A DNA stretch of 60,000 nt from Phoronis australis (taxonomy: Eukaryota > Phoronida > Phoronidae): NCBI GenBank assembly GCA_002633005.1, contig NMRA01000009.1, positions 901,661 through 961,660 on the forward strand, read 5' to 3'. How positions within the stretch are numbered: position 1 is the first letter of the stretch; each line of letters starts with the position of its first letter. Below the pieces are notes generated by a model, which searched no databases, had not been told where the DNA came from, and saw only the letters and a program-made list of their open reading frames with translations. Both the position numbers and the translations under genes were made by a program. Shown piece by piece: positions 34,068 through 46,000 of this stretch.

Positions 34068-36940
34068 ATGCCAAAGGAGAACCAGAAATCTACAGAACAG
34101 CCTGTTATGGGCCAACCTCCGCCTGGACCTCCACCACGTAAGCTGCTAGTTCTTGCGCGCTGCTGCAGTATAGGCCTAGTCTTTGCGAAGGTCACTGACC
34201 TACATTAATTTATAGTGTCGAGATATTCCCATCTTAGACAGGATGCCCAATGTCATGAACAATTCTGATCCCTGGTTACAAAAGGGGCGACCCTCGCAAT
34301 GCACAAGCACCACTATCCTAAGTAGACCTAGTTGGTTCACCTGCAAGTAATCCTGCTCCAACTGAGCCCCCGGAACAGTGGACTTGGTAATCCTCATCGG
34401 TAAATTGCCAACCGATAGTTATTGCCTGGAGCTAAAGACTAGTGCACGTGTACTAAAATCCATAAAGCTCAAGAAGCTCATATTTAGTACATGTCAACAA
34501 ATTTTGTCAATTTTTGACGACCTTCTTGTAATTTGGAATTAAAATCCTATTATTAATGCAATTAAGTTACTTGGCCACATGTTCTATGCATAATCGTCCG
34601 TTTACAACCACCTTTTTGCTTTCAATTTTTTTAGCCAAGTGACTTGTAATTTCGATATTAAAGAGGAACTTCCACGCTAATTTCTCATCTCTGTGATCTG
34701 GTGATTGTCGCTTAGTCAAATTAGTTAGAAACACAACATATAGCGACGATGTGAATATGAAGTAAGTTGAAAACTGCAAAATGTTTTTAAGAACGAGTTT
34801 TGTGTCGACATGATCCGCCGTAAATCACTCAACCGTGTCCTGTAAGTATCGTGATGGGAAGAAAACTGCATGAGTGCGGGCTACGTGAGCCCCCAGGTAC
34901 GGAATGCAAATGTCACCTATTTGCATAATTTTTTGCTTTCACATTTACAAGTTGTCAGTGAATACATTTGCACTTTGTTTAGCGTACATGATGTTCAAAT
35001 AGCATTGTCGTTTAGTTCCTGCTGTAAATTAGCATAGTTACGAGCATTTTTAAAAATACATCTGTAAGGACAAAAATGGAAGAGATGATAATTGCAGTGT
35101 TGGCAATGTTCTTATATCTAATCAATTATTCACATGTAACACTTTCCATGCATAGTTGTTCAGTGTGCTTTATCAGTATTATCATAGATTATAGACATAG
35201 TCTATGGTATTATCAATCAAAAGATCATATCTTAATTTCCACATTGATACACAATTCGACCGTCGCGATTTCTGAACCCGCATATAGAGTATGAAATAGG
35301 TTCAGCGTAGCGTTTTGCCGTGACTCATGTGAGTTAGCAGCCTCGTGCCTAAGTCCTCCTTACGACTGGGCATACCACTTTGATAACAACTTCCCAAGGA
35401 GAGAGTCATTTGATGAAACTATGAATGAAACTTATTTCAGCAATGAAGTAGCTCGTCATATTTCCAGCCCATTTCTCTGGTGTTCCCTATCCTGTGGTGC
35501 ACGTGTATATGGACAATGCTGGCCAGATGTCGACTCAAGAAGGCGTCCTCATCGGCAACCTTTGTCCTTACTGCAGGGTCAGTCAACATTCTTACCGATT
35601 GCCCTTCATGAGCTACTACACAAGGAGAATGACTGGAGACATGGTTTTGTGTTGCTTTTAGTGTATTTTGCGTTTTGTTTATCGCCGAGTATGAGAGAAA
35701 TGTCTGAGGGATGAAAACAATATCATCTGCAGCCAACATTCGGCCAGTTTTGTGCTCGCAGTCGTTAGACAGGCCCGTTCTGGCCACTGAAGAAACTGGC
35801 TTGAGAGTCCATTAGAATTTTTGACTGAAGATATGTCTCAACTTCCATTTGAAACGTCCGTTAATTTAGTCAAAATTAAAACAAAGCTCAAGTCAAAAAA
35901 CTTTAAGTCAAACTTAAGATATCTTTCTTGAAACGAATTTGAAACATATTTAAGTTTTATCTCAAATTGGCTGAAATTTAAGATTTGTTTAACTAAGTCA
36001 ATTTTTTGGAACGGCCCCCACAGATTTCCATAGTACGATCCACATCAAGAATATTACGTAATCGCACATGTCTGCCGCAATCTTGTCAGGTCGCTTGCTA
36101 CAAAAATTAAAAAGTTTTTCTAACGCCATGTTCTGTTGATTTAGGAGACAGAATATCATTTTGCACGTCTATGTGTTTCTGGTTCCAAAATTTTGCATAA
36201 ACCCAGTCACTAGCTCAAAATATTGGTATGTTTCATGACGAAGTGAGCACTGAGAACTATCCGGGCGGTGTGAAATTTTGTGGTCTATTTAAAATTTACA
36301 CGCGTCGATCTCTTGCTGTATATTGACGCTATTCTTCACAGTTCAGTGGCTGGCCGAGACCGCGTCTAGTGTAGATTTCAGTTTTAGGGTTGGCCAACCC
36401 AATCAAACTTTGAAAATTTTCTTGAGTCACTAGTTCCGATGTTCCTGTTGCCTTAGAAACGAAAATAGAACCTCATCACGGTGAGGAATATCGAGAAAGA
36501 TTTTACTGGGAATAAAAGGCTCAAATCGAGTCTAGTTTTAGCCAGCTACGGGCGAAATGCTGCTTCAAAGTTTCGTTGCTTTGACGGATTTCCCAGTAAA
36601 TCACTTAATAAAAAAATCTAATTTTTTCTGTAAAAAAGTTATAAAATCAAACTTAGAAACCTACCTACGATTTGAAACATTGCATCATTCGATCACCACA
36701 CGACTTAAACGCAACCTTTTTCATGTAAGTTTCTTTAGCGGTAATTCGTAGGGCACCCCATTGTTACATCATGTAGACCTTACGCCTGTTTACCCTGTGT
36801 TGCAGGAGGGTGTTATGAACACAGAGTTCACCATGACAGGTCTACTACTGGCGGTCTTCTTCTTCCCCGTCGGTATTGTATGCTGTGTACTGATGAGAGA
36901 GAGGAGGTGCAGTCGATGTCGGGCTATGATGCCCATATAA
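34068..36940 (+). CDS. BRI3-like membrane protein, three exons, 104 aa
   Basis: Coding exons are 34068-34137, 35468-35577 and 36806-36940 (TAA at 36938). Junctions are CAC|GTAAGC to CCAG|CCC, and AGG|GTCAGT to GCAG|GAG; phases match and give 104 residues. Residues 1-24 are proline-rich (QPPPGPPPP). Residues ~53-63 carry a CPYC pair (IGNLCPYCREG), then a TM helix (TGLLLAVFFFPVGIVCCVL), then RERRCSRC, a second CxxC. This matches the C-terminal half of human BRI3 (CPVC, a hydrophobic segment with FPFGFICC, RKRRCPNC), a small endosome/lysosome-associated membrane protein. The N-terminal half is shorter than in vertebrates. The first exon is the least certain part, resting on phase, a good donor and the proline-rich context. 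Confidence 0.85.
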
Positions 36941-37011
36941 ACCAAGAAGTTGACCAACAGGAAACATTCCAACATTAGAAAATTATATTTAATCATCATT
37001 GTCATTGTTAC

Positions 37012-37017
37012 AATAAA
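37012..37017 (+). terminator. poly(A) signal of the BRI3-like gene
   Basis: AATAAA lies 72 nt after the stop codon, just before the 21-bp minisatellite. Confidence 0.65.
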
Positions 37018-37045
37018 AGAAGCACGATTTTTACAAGTCAAGATA

Positions 37046-37563
37046 ATATGCCGCAACCACGTGGTACAATATGCAAACACGCAAGGTGCAATATGCAACC
37101 AAGTAGGTACAATAGGCAACCACATAGCCGGGTACAACACGCAACTACATAGGTACAATATGCAACCAGGTAGGTACCATATGCAACTACCTACTAAATA
37201 CAATATGCAACCACGTAGGTACAATATGCAGCCACGTAGGTACAATATGCAACCAGGTAGGTACAATATGCAACTACGTAGGTACAATACGCAACTACGT
37301 AGGTACAATATGCAACCAGGTAGGTACAATATGCAACTGCGTAGGTACAATATGCAACTGCGTAGGTACAATATGCAACCAGGTAGGTACAATATGCAAC
37401 CACGTAGGTACAATATGCAACCAGGTAGGTACAATATGCAACCACGTAGGTACAATATGCAACCAGGTAGGTACAATATGCAATCAGGTAGGTACAATAT
37501 GAAACCACGTAGGTACAATATGCAACTACATAGGCACAATATGCAACTACGTATGTACAATAG
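37046..37563. repeat. 21-bp minisatellite, ~24 copies
   Basis: A long array of GGTACAATATGCAACCACGTA-type 21-bp units, alternating mainly CCAGGTA, CCACGTA and CTACGTA endings. It separates the convergent BRI3-like and MLST8 genes. The period is seven codons, which explains long repeat-coding frames on both strands. Confidence 0.95.
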
Positions 37564-37605
37564 AACCTCATCAACTTAGGACACAATATAGCCGACAAGC
37601 AAAAT

Positions 37606-37611
37606 TTTATT
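37606..37611 (-). terminator. candidate distal poly(A) signal for MLST8
   Basis: AATAAA on the minus strand just beyond the minisatellite, ~2.5 kb downstream of the MLST8 stop. I found no AATAAA on this strand closer to the stop, so a long 3' UTR is possible, but this is only a motif match. Confidence 0.2.
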
Positions 37612-37619
37612 CATTTTTT

Positions 37620-39880
37620 CATAAAAATAAGTAGCAGCAAAGACATACTTCACTTTCAAGTTCTACAGAATGATTAGTACTATCAGACAATGTTTTATAA
37701 ATTGTATGCAATCACAATGCAAGTCTTTTGAAATATTAAGTCAGTTTTATGAATAATTTTTGTCTGAAATTGGTGTGATTTTTTACGGTATAGATGGCCC
37801 TATTTGGTAGCACAAACAGCAATGAAAAAATATGGGATACAACTTGCAAAGAATCTATCACCAAAAATATGACAATTTATTCTGAAACAGTTTTCGTAAA
37901 CAAACAGGAATAACCTAAGACCACATGCTTAGATGTACTGTAAGCTGATTAGACATAAGTCAAACTCCAATAATTACTCACTCTTAAAGCAACAGCATCT
38001 CATTAAATACATTTACAATAATATGTAAATCAACATTTGGTTACAAATGATCCATGAACTTTCAGTGTCTGGGTATTGATTGAGCCAGCTAGGTCAAACA
38101 GTGTCTGGGTATTTACGGAGCCAGCTATGTCAAACACTGTAAACCACCATGAAAATTTCAAGAATGCCATGCAGTGTCAGTATGTTTTTTTAAATATTTG
38201 TACTCTCGGTTTTGCAAACATCTCGACATCCAAATGAAATCTTGTTAACATGTGAAAGCTGTCATAAGTTCACATAGAGAACATGAATCAAACGTCTGAA
38301 TAGACAACACTGCAGCTGTGCTTTCAACCCATTTAGCATACAGTGCTGTTTGTAGGTGAATCATTTTTCAGTTTTGAAACAGTTCCCCATGAAGTCACAC
38401 AATCCATCAGAGGTAGGTGATTTCTGCTTTAAACAAGCAAACAAACAAAACTGACACCATACACAACAAAACAGAAAGGAAACTAAACCTGCATACCTCT
38501 GGGAATTTCTTGTGAACTGCAGCATATTCGACTGAATTTAATTTTTCTTTCCATTAATTAAATCATTGTTTTTTCTCTCACACCACTATTTCTATCTGTC
38601 CCATAAGCACAATTTCTTTACTTGTATCATTCAACACTATGAGGTACAACATAACGTTCATTTCTTGACTTCTGGTCTTCCCCCAAGTTGATTTACTCTA
38701 GGTTACTGATCACAAAACTTAACTACATAACAGTTCAAATGACTTTTTGCATGATCACCAGCCATGAGGAAGCACACATCATTTTCATAATAAATGACTG
38801 CAAATAAATTTTTCTGGAATTGTGCCCATAGTACAGGAATTGCAGTTTAAGAGAAAATTGCAGTTTACAAGCAGGGAATAGTGATCACAAGGCAACATAA
38901 TAAAATTCCATGGAAAGAGAACGGAGTTCACACAACATATAAAATTCCATGGAAAGGGAACTGTGTTCATAGTAAACGATACACTTCATTGGAAAGTCCC
39001 CAAGTGTAAATGTTCCAAATCTTCAATAAAAAATCCAAAAACAAACCTGCACATCAGTGTATTTTACGCAAAGCTGTCATCAATTAAGAAGAAAAATAAT
39101 AGTAATAGATAAATGTGATAACCCTAGCTGAACAAAGTATGCAGATGCAGATAGAGTCTTGAAGTTGGACATTTTCAACAAGCCGACATTATTTCTTTGC
39201 AAAAATCTTGAACTGTAATTGAGTTTTTCCGTATTCACAATGCAAGAGCTGCATACGATTTGAAATAAAATATAGTATTTTGATAACAACAATTGACCCA
39301 TCACAGAAGTGCTTAATTTTTTCTTATTTTTGGCAAGTCACGTTGTACCAGACATGCACAGACCAGTTAGGTGAGCCCATTGCACTGATCACCTGGAACA
39401 ATTTTTATGCTGTATCAATATACAGGTAACTAACTCTGGTCTTGAAGGGGGTTCTCCCATTCTAATGATTGGCAGGGATGTGCCAAAACTTGGGTGGCTA
39501 TTTTTCGCTCTCAGGTATTGCCATGGGTGGTAAACTTGGCAGTTTTGAGGTATCGGTACTTGGCAGCTTAGAGGTATCATCTTGGGAGGGTGAAGATAAT
39601 TGATGGCCAGGAAGGATTGGGGTTTTTTCATTGTTTGTTAATGTCTCGGGTACTTATGTTTGGCAACTAAGTTATTGGGTAGATTGTGGCTGCAAGGAGG
39701 CACATCCCTACCCATTATTTGGGAAAAAAAAACCCACAACTCTGGTTTCCATAGTGTGATGAGGAGTCTTCCCTTGGATGCAGGTTACTTCACAGCAATG
39801 ACTAATGCATACTTATACATCGTATTCCACTAAAGCCATGCAGGTTTAGTGTCTGGCTCAAGTGCAAGACTACATGAGTT
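37620..39880. other. no coding exon; possible MLST8 3' UTR
   Basis: AT-rich intergenic sequence downstream of MLST8 with no recognisable coding exon. It has two copies of CAGTGTCTGGGTATT followed by GAGCCAGCTA near 38066-38130 and two copies of AAAATTCCATGGAAAG near 38903-38955. Confidence 0.4.
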
Positions 39881-39886
39881 CAGCAG

Positions 39887-39955
39887 CAGACCCAGTAACT
39901 GAACCGACGACCTTAGGGTTAAGTGTCCAACACACTCACCACTGAGTCAAACTGA
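39887..39955 (-). repeat. tRNA-derived SINE-like segment
   Basis: Read on the minus strand it holds GACTCAGTGGTGAGTGTGTT (box A-like), then TTAACCCTAAGG and CGTCGGTTCAGTTACTGGGT (box B-like) at tRNA spacing. The acceptor stem does not pair, so it is a SINE head or tRNA pseudogene rather than a working tRNA gene. Confidence 0.5.
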
Positions 39956-40089
39956 TATTGCTTATTTTCCTGTACGTGCACATTATCACAGGTATTACAA
40001 CTTTGACAGCACTCTATTGGCAGCTCTATCACTTTCATAGATAGCTCATCTTCAAAACAATGGCTAGTCACCTCACCAAGCACATGTGA

Positions 40090-43000
40090 CTATGACACCA
40101 GCTCATCTCTGAATGCCAGACAAATGACTGCCTTTTGATGTCCACTGTAGTCTCGTTTAACTTCACCTGTTTCAACAGACCACAGTCGTGCCATGTTGTC
40201 AGATGAACCTGAAACAAAACAGAAGTAATTTAATGATCAATCTGATCAAAAGTGACATTATTTTTTATTAGATCAAAAATTTGACAAGTGAACCATAGGG
40301 CTGTCCCAAAATAGTTGTATAAGTGACAAAAACGAGAATTGTAACAGACCATAGATTACATGACCATAGATTACATGACCATAGATCCCCCAAGTATGGT
40401 ACTTGAACTAAGGGGTGCTTACACCTTAAGGTTAGTTTCTCACTAGTGACGCTGCTAGGCAGAGGTTCTAGCTTTGAAGGCTATTTTAGAGAGACTTTCA
40501 GGATGAGTACCAAGAATCCCTCCCTGAATGGACCCGCTGACGTCAAACTTGAGTTATTTGACTAATGGTTCAGGGCCCTGGAATTCTTTCTAGGAACACC
40601 GGCAAATGGCTACGATTCATGGTAATCCATCAGTCATCAGTCTCTCATAGAAAGAGTCAGGAGGCTCTTTTACTTTGGTAGAAATATTACAGGAAGTTTC
40701 TAGGATTTTTATGTTTTACTTATAATTTGCACATAACATGCATCTGACATTTAATTTTAGTTTTGTGTTTTATTAGCTGCAAGTGAAAAGCAATTGCAAA
40801 CAATATAAAATTTTAGTTAAAATTTTTCCAAAACCAAAATTGAATATAAATGAAACCAGAAGACACAAAGTCACACTATACATACATGGCAACTGAAAAT
40901 TGTATGAAACAGATCACAAACTTCGTAATGGTAACAAAAAGTCCTGTATGTGAAACCTATTACAAAGTGCAATGGCAACGACAAAAATTACGCTGTAATT
41001 TCATAAAATACTGAAATTTTTTTTATTGACTTTTAATCAGAAATGCCTGCTACTTCTTTCATCTAAAATTGTTTATAAGGGACAGCATCATTTTCACGGT
41101 CAAAAATGAAATTATTGTTGGATGGGATAGACTGTTGATTAAAGTTCTTAGCATTGACCACAGCAGTAAAACAACAAAATCTGTAACAGTTGTGTTTGTG
41201 ATTTTATTAAAAATCGGTGTCCTTACTATTCAAATATGCCTAAAATACTCTTTCTATTTAATGTGTGGGATTTGTGTCAGTGGTACAGCATGACTGACAT
41301 TGTGCAGCTTACAGGTTCGATTCTGCATTTCTCTTACTTTCTATAAAATTATCTACATTGACGAGAATGACCCTTAAAGAGGCTACAGAAGACAGTGAGA
41401 TTCAACTTAACTCACTAGCGAGGACAGACATGCGCAGCTATTGACTGATGTAACGTCCTACCTGTAATTATATACTGAGAGTCACCACTGAAAGCACAGT
41501 CCCACACCCAACGTTGGTTTGTATCTTTAAGGTCCATCATTAACTGGAAGTCTGACGTTTTCCAGATTTTTACAGTTCCATCAGCAGATGTGGTGGCCAG
41601 TAACCTTAGTAACAGGAACAAACAAACAAACTGAAAACTAGGTTAAGCTTTTGTTTTACGTCAGTTACCAATATTTTCACGACATAAAAACACAGTATCT
41701 AACCAGAAAATAATTACAATAAATATTGAAAAAAAATAACTTGATGAAAAAGCACTTTCTTGAAAAATAATGTGCAATAAACATCTTTCAACATTACTTC
41801 TGCTTTCTATTGTTACCAATTTGAAAATAAAAAATTTCAAATTTTAAATTTCTCTGTGCAGATAAAATACCTCATCACGCTTTATTTTCACATCACAACA
41901 GGAATACAGAGTCAGTAAACTTTTGAGTACAGATGACAACTAATTCATCAACCAACTCAAATGTCCAAGAATCGAACAGTGAACTCACGTAGAGTCAGGA
42001 CTAAATGCGCACTTGAGCGCATACTTTTTATGAGCACTTATTTTTGTCTTTGGATGTAGTTGGGTGGGTTCATCTGCTCGCCCTCCTGACATGGTCCATA
42101 TGAAGCACTCTCCCTGAATACGTAAAACACAGTCAAATCAGATGATCATGACTAAAGACTGACAGAATTGGATTATCCTATCTCTTATTTGATTATCTTA
42201 CGAATGCTAATATATGAGTGACTCTGTATTGACATAACTGTGCTCATGAAGAAAGACTTATTGTTTTATTATTTTGTCAGAAAAGACAGCTGTTTAACAT
42301 CATGGACACATTTGTGAGAAGAGGGTCCCACATGACCTGAATGCATGATTTTCTACAGGCTTGACTGTTATTTCGCTACTGCCACCTGTTGGTTTTGAGC
42401 TCTTTATTATCAGAAGCAGACTGAGTGAGCAGGGACATGTACAGACAGCAAAGACTCATCTAGCATTCCAGGGACACCTGATATCAGAGACTCGTGTAGG
42501 ATTTCAGACTGAGACATCCCTCAGCAGGGACCCATCTAGGATTTCAGGCACACCCCACAGCAGGGACTCATCTAGGATTTCAGGGACATCCCACAGCAGC
42601 AACTCATCTAGGATTTCAAGGACATCTGACAGTAGGGTCTCATCTAGGATTTCAGGGACAGCTGACAGCAAAGATTCATATCGGATTTGAGGGACATCTG
42701 ACAGCATCAGTTGCTGTACAACAAGTTTAGACAAGAACTGACCTTGTTCATACACACTATGAACAATTCAAATTGGTATCAAAACTGAGAATCAAAAAAT
42801 ATCACAATTCCCCCTTAAATGCAAAAAACTGAAGATGAAATGACCTCTCATCATTGACAATCTGACGTTCAATGATATCAATTTAAACCTATTTGGACCA
42901 TAGCTCACTTGTTATTATGTAATATCTCACCTTGTTATTGACTGCGGCCATGTAAGTACCCTCACTGTCAATAGCTATAGACTGGACAGCAGCATCAGGT

Positions 43001-46000
43001 TCAGGGATCTACAGTGAAATGGCTTTGAGATTATGCAACAAAGTTACGAAATCCATTATAGAGTTAACAACTTGTCGGTATAAAGGGATAAGGTAAATTT
43101 TGTTGTTTAATTGTTAAAATCTAATGCTCAAAAGAAAGTTTGTGGTTTATGTTAATGAGCAAGCCTATACAGAAATAATAATATAGATCGCAAACCTTTT
43201 TATGCCAGGTTTGCACGCCACCTGTTGGTCACATCCAAGACTCAGTGATGGCTCAGTGGACTAGAGCATTTGCACGGTTAGTAGAAGGTCCCAGGTTTAA
43301 GGCTTGATCAAGGCAAAAAATCTTTTCAGACAAATATTCATTAGTGTCGAATACCAGTCAGGTCACATCCATGTAGTGAAATGAGAGTAGCAAGTAGGTC
43401 ACCATAGTTGCAGACCTCCTACAGTTATGGTGATGACTTACTTACTATTCCCTGTATCTCTAGCTACTATCATCTCACTACATGGAAGTGACCTGACTGG
43501 CATTTGACACTTGCTATCTTATTGTATATATATTCCTGATGATGTCTTATGAATAGATGAAAGGTTTAATGAACATGAACTATTTTATTTGTGCTATGGC
43601 CAAAAAAGTGATGTAATATTCATTAGGTCATATGATGTGGCCAACAGGTGGTGTGTAGACCAGACTCAAAAATGTTTTGCGAAATAAAAAGCCTGTTTAA
43701 AATCAATAAAACAAGCAACACACTGTAGAATGTTTAATGACTCCAAAGAACTTACAAGTTGTTCATTGTGGTCCGTCTTGAGATCCCATATGTGTATTGC
43801 ACCACTCTGATCACCAACTATCAGCTCACCCTGTAAAAGGCAAGGATTTCACTGACAAATAAATGGAGTGTTGTGTACATAACTATAACCATGGCATAAA
43901 CAAAGGTTACACAATGTGCCTAAAAAGAAACTTAAGTAAATTACATACCTCAACTGTCAACTATAAACAATTCTGCCAACCTCACAGCAATTATATTCCA
44001 ATATATTTCAGGTACAACAATCGTGTCGATCTTCAGTCGTGTATGTGAAAAATTACGGTCTTCATGAGTCTTTGAATCTGAATTCGAATACAAAATGGCC
44101 GCCACCTCCGCCATTTTGAATCCCATCATGATGAAAAACAATAGGCTTCCATGACTTCTGGGTCTACAGGTTGTGTGTGAATTTCGTGCAAATATGACGA
44201 AAAATGCAACCTGTAGAGTGCGAACAAAAAAAAAAAACTTGACGTCCGAGCAACATTCCGCCAAGTAATAATCAGAACTATGGTCAAAGCAAGCATACGG
44301 ATCCCTTCCAACTCTCGCATTTATGCCTTACAGAGAGATGTAGTCATTTACTTAATGCGTATTCCTGTGTGACATGTGACATCTTGGATCAGGATCTTAT
44401 TATATAATATAAGTCTAAACCAGTTTGCTTGTTTTACCAAAGTCTAAACCAGTTTGCTTGTTTTACCAGACTCACAAGATTTAGGAGTAGGGAACACAGT
44501 TAACAGTCCCACCTGATTTGGATTTAGGGACACACAATTAAAAGTCTCACCTGATTTGGGTGTAGGCAAACAAAGTTGACATTCTCACCTGATTTGGGTG
44601 TAGAGCCACGCATTTAACAGTCTCACCTAATTTGGGTGTAGGAACACGCAGTTAACATTCTCACCCAATTTGGGTGTAGGGACACACATTCAACTGTCTC
44701 ATCCGATTTGGGTGAAGGGACACACATTAATTAAACTGTCTCATCTGATTTGGGTGTAGGAACATGCACTTAACAGTCTCACCTGATTTGGGTGTAAGGA
44801 CACACAGTTAACAGGAGCATTCACTTGGAAAATTCGCTGACAGTGCAGATTACGACTCCTGAAAAAACAATGAAATATGTAAAAGGGAGAATTTCAAACT
44901 ATCAGAGAAACCAAACGTCAATTTAATAAACTGTTAACTTGTGCTTAAATCACTCTGAAGTGCAGCTTTAATGATGCAAAATTGTTCCCATACCCCAATG
45001 GGTTTAGAATAATTGTATTTCAATGAATTAACCTCTACACTACTCATTGGCAGTATACCTTACCTTAGATCCCAAATACGAGCAGAACAATCCTCTCCGC
45101 CAGTAAACATCCACTTGCCATCCTCATGGAATCCAACAGCTGTCACATTTTTAGAAACACCATCATAATTTACCACAGGATTGGTTCCAGAGTTCAAATC
45201 GTACATGCGTATGTGTTGGTAGCCAGCAGCAGCGAGCATCTGTCTATCAGGTGTAATCTGCATACTATTGACTTGCTTAGTTTAAGTTAAGGATATTACA
45301 TTGAGATGTCTCTATTGCTCTTTTAATCTATGAGTATGTAATAATTTGAAGCTGCATTTTTTCCCCAAAAACCAAGTTTAGTCCTTTACTGTCATAACAA
45401 CAGTCTCATGATATTTCTTACCATGGTGTGATTCTACTTTCAAGTGCATCAAAACCATCAACGATTCAAGAAAATACTTCAGTGTCTACTGGGTTTGGCC
45501 AATCATAAATTTGTGAATTCCAAAATGGTGCACGTATGCATCGCTCGTGATGTGACTTGAACAGGTAATGGAAGTAGAATATCCTGTCAATGAAATTTTA
45601 AAGAGTCATGGAACGCGAAAGCTTGTCAAAAATATCTTTTAAACAATTCCTGTCAAAAGTACCATCTCGCAACATCTAGTAGAGTAATTCACTTTCCACT
45701 GAGAGAAAATTTCCAGAACATAATCACAAAATTCACAATATTTGAAATATGCACGAAGGAAAAACTCTGTGGTTAGTACAGAGTTTCTAACCACCCTCCC
45801 ACTTATGGTAAATGACCGCATGCTCTCACAGTCAGTTGCTTGAAGTTGCTTGAGGTCAAAGGTAACATTTTCCATAAAAGGGAAATGTACTAAGTCTATG
45901 ACTTGGCATACCAAATAAGGAGACGTGCTTTGCCCCGTGGGAGAAAAATCAACATAGTGGCAAGCAGTTGACAGATCGTTTTTTTTTAATTTAAAACTAA

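Noticed and set aside
35875-36015. Possible short mobile element with many TTAAGTTT/AAACTTAA phrases
   Set aside because: Short inverted phrases are frequent, but I could not pair an outer end with the GGAACGGCCCCC edge near 36010, so the boundaries are unsupported.
36790-37560. Long open frames on both strands (up to 256 codons)
   Set aside because: They are translations of the 21-bp minisatellite, whose period is seven codons. The true coding part here is the last BRI3-like exon on the plus strand, 36806-36940.
39887-43310. tRNA genes at 39887-39955 and 43245-43310
   Set aside because: Box A and box B-like motifs are present, but acceptor stems and parts of the arms do not pair; better explained as tRNA-derived SINE sequence.
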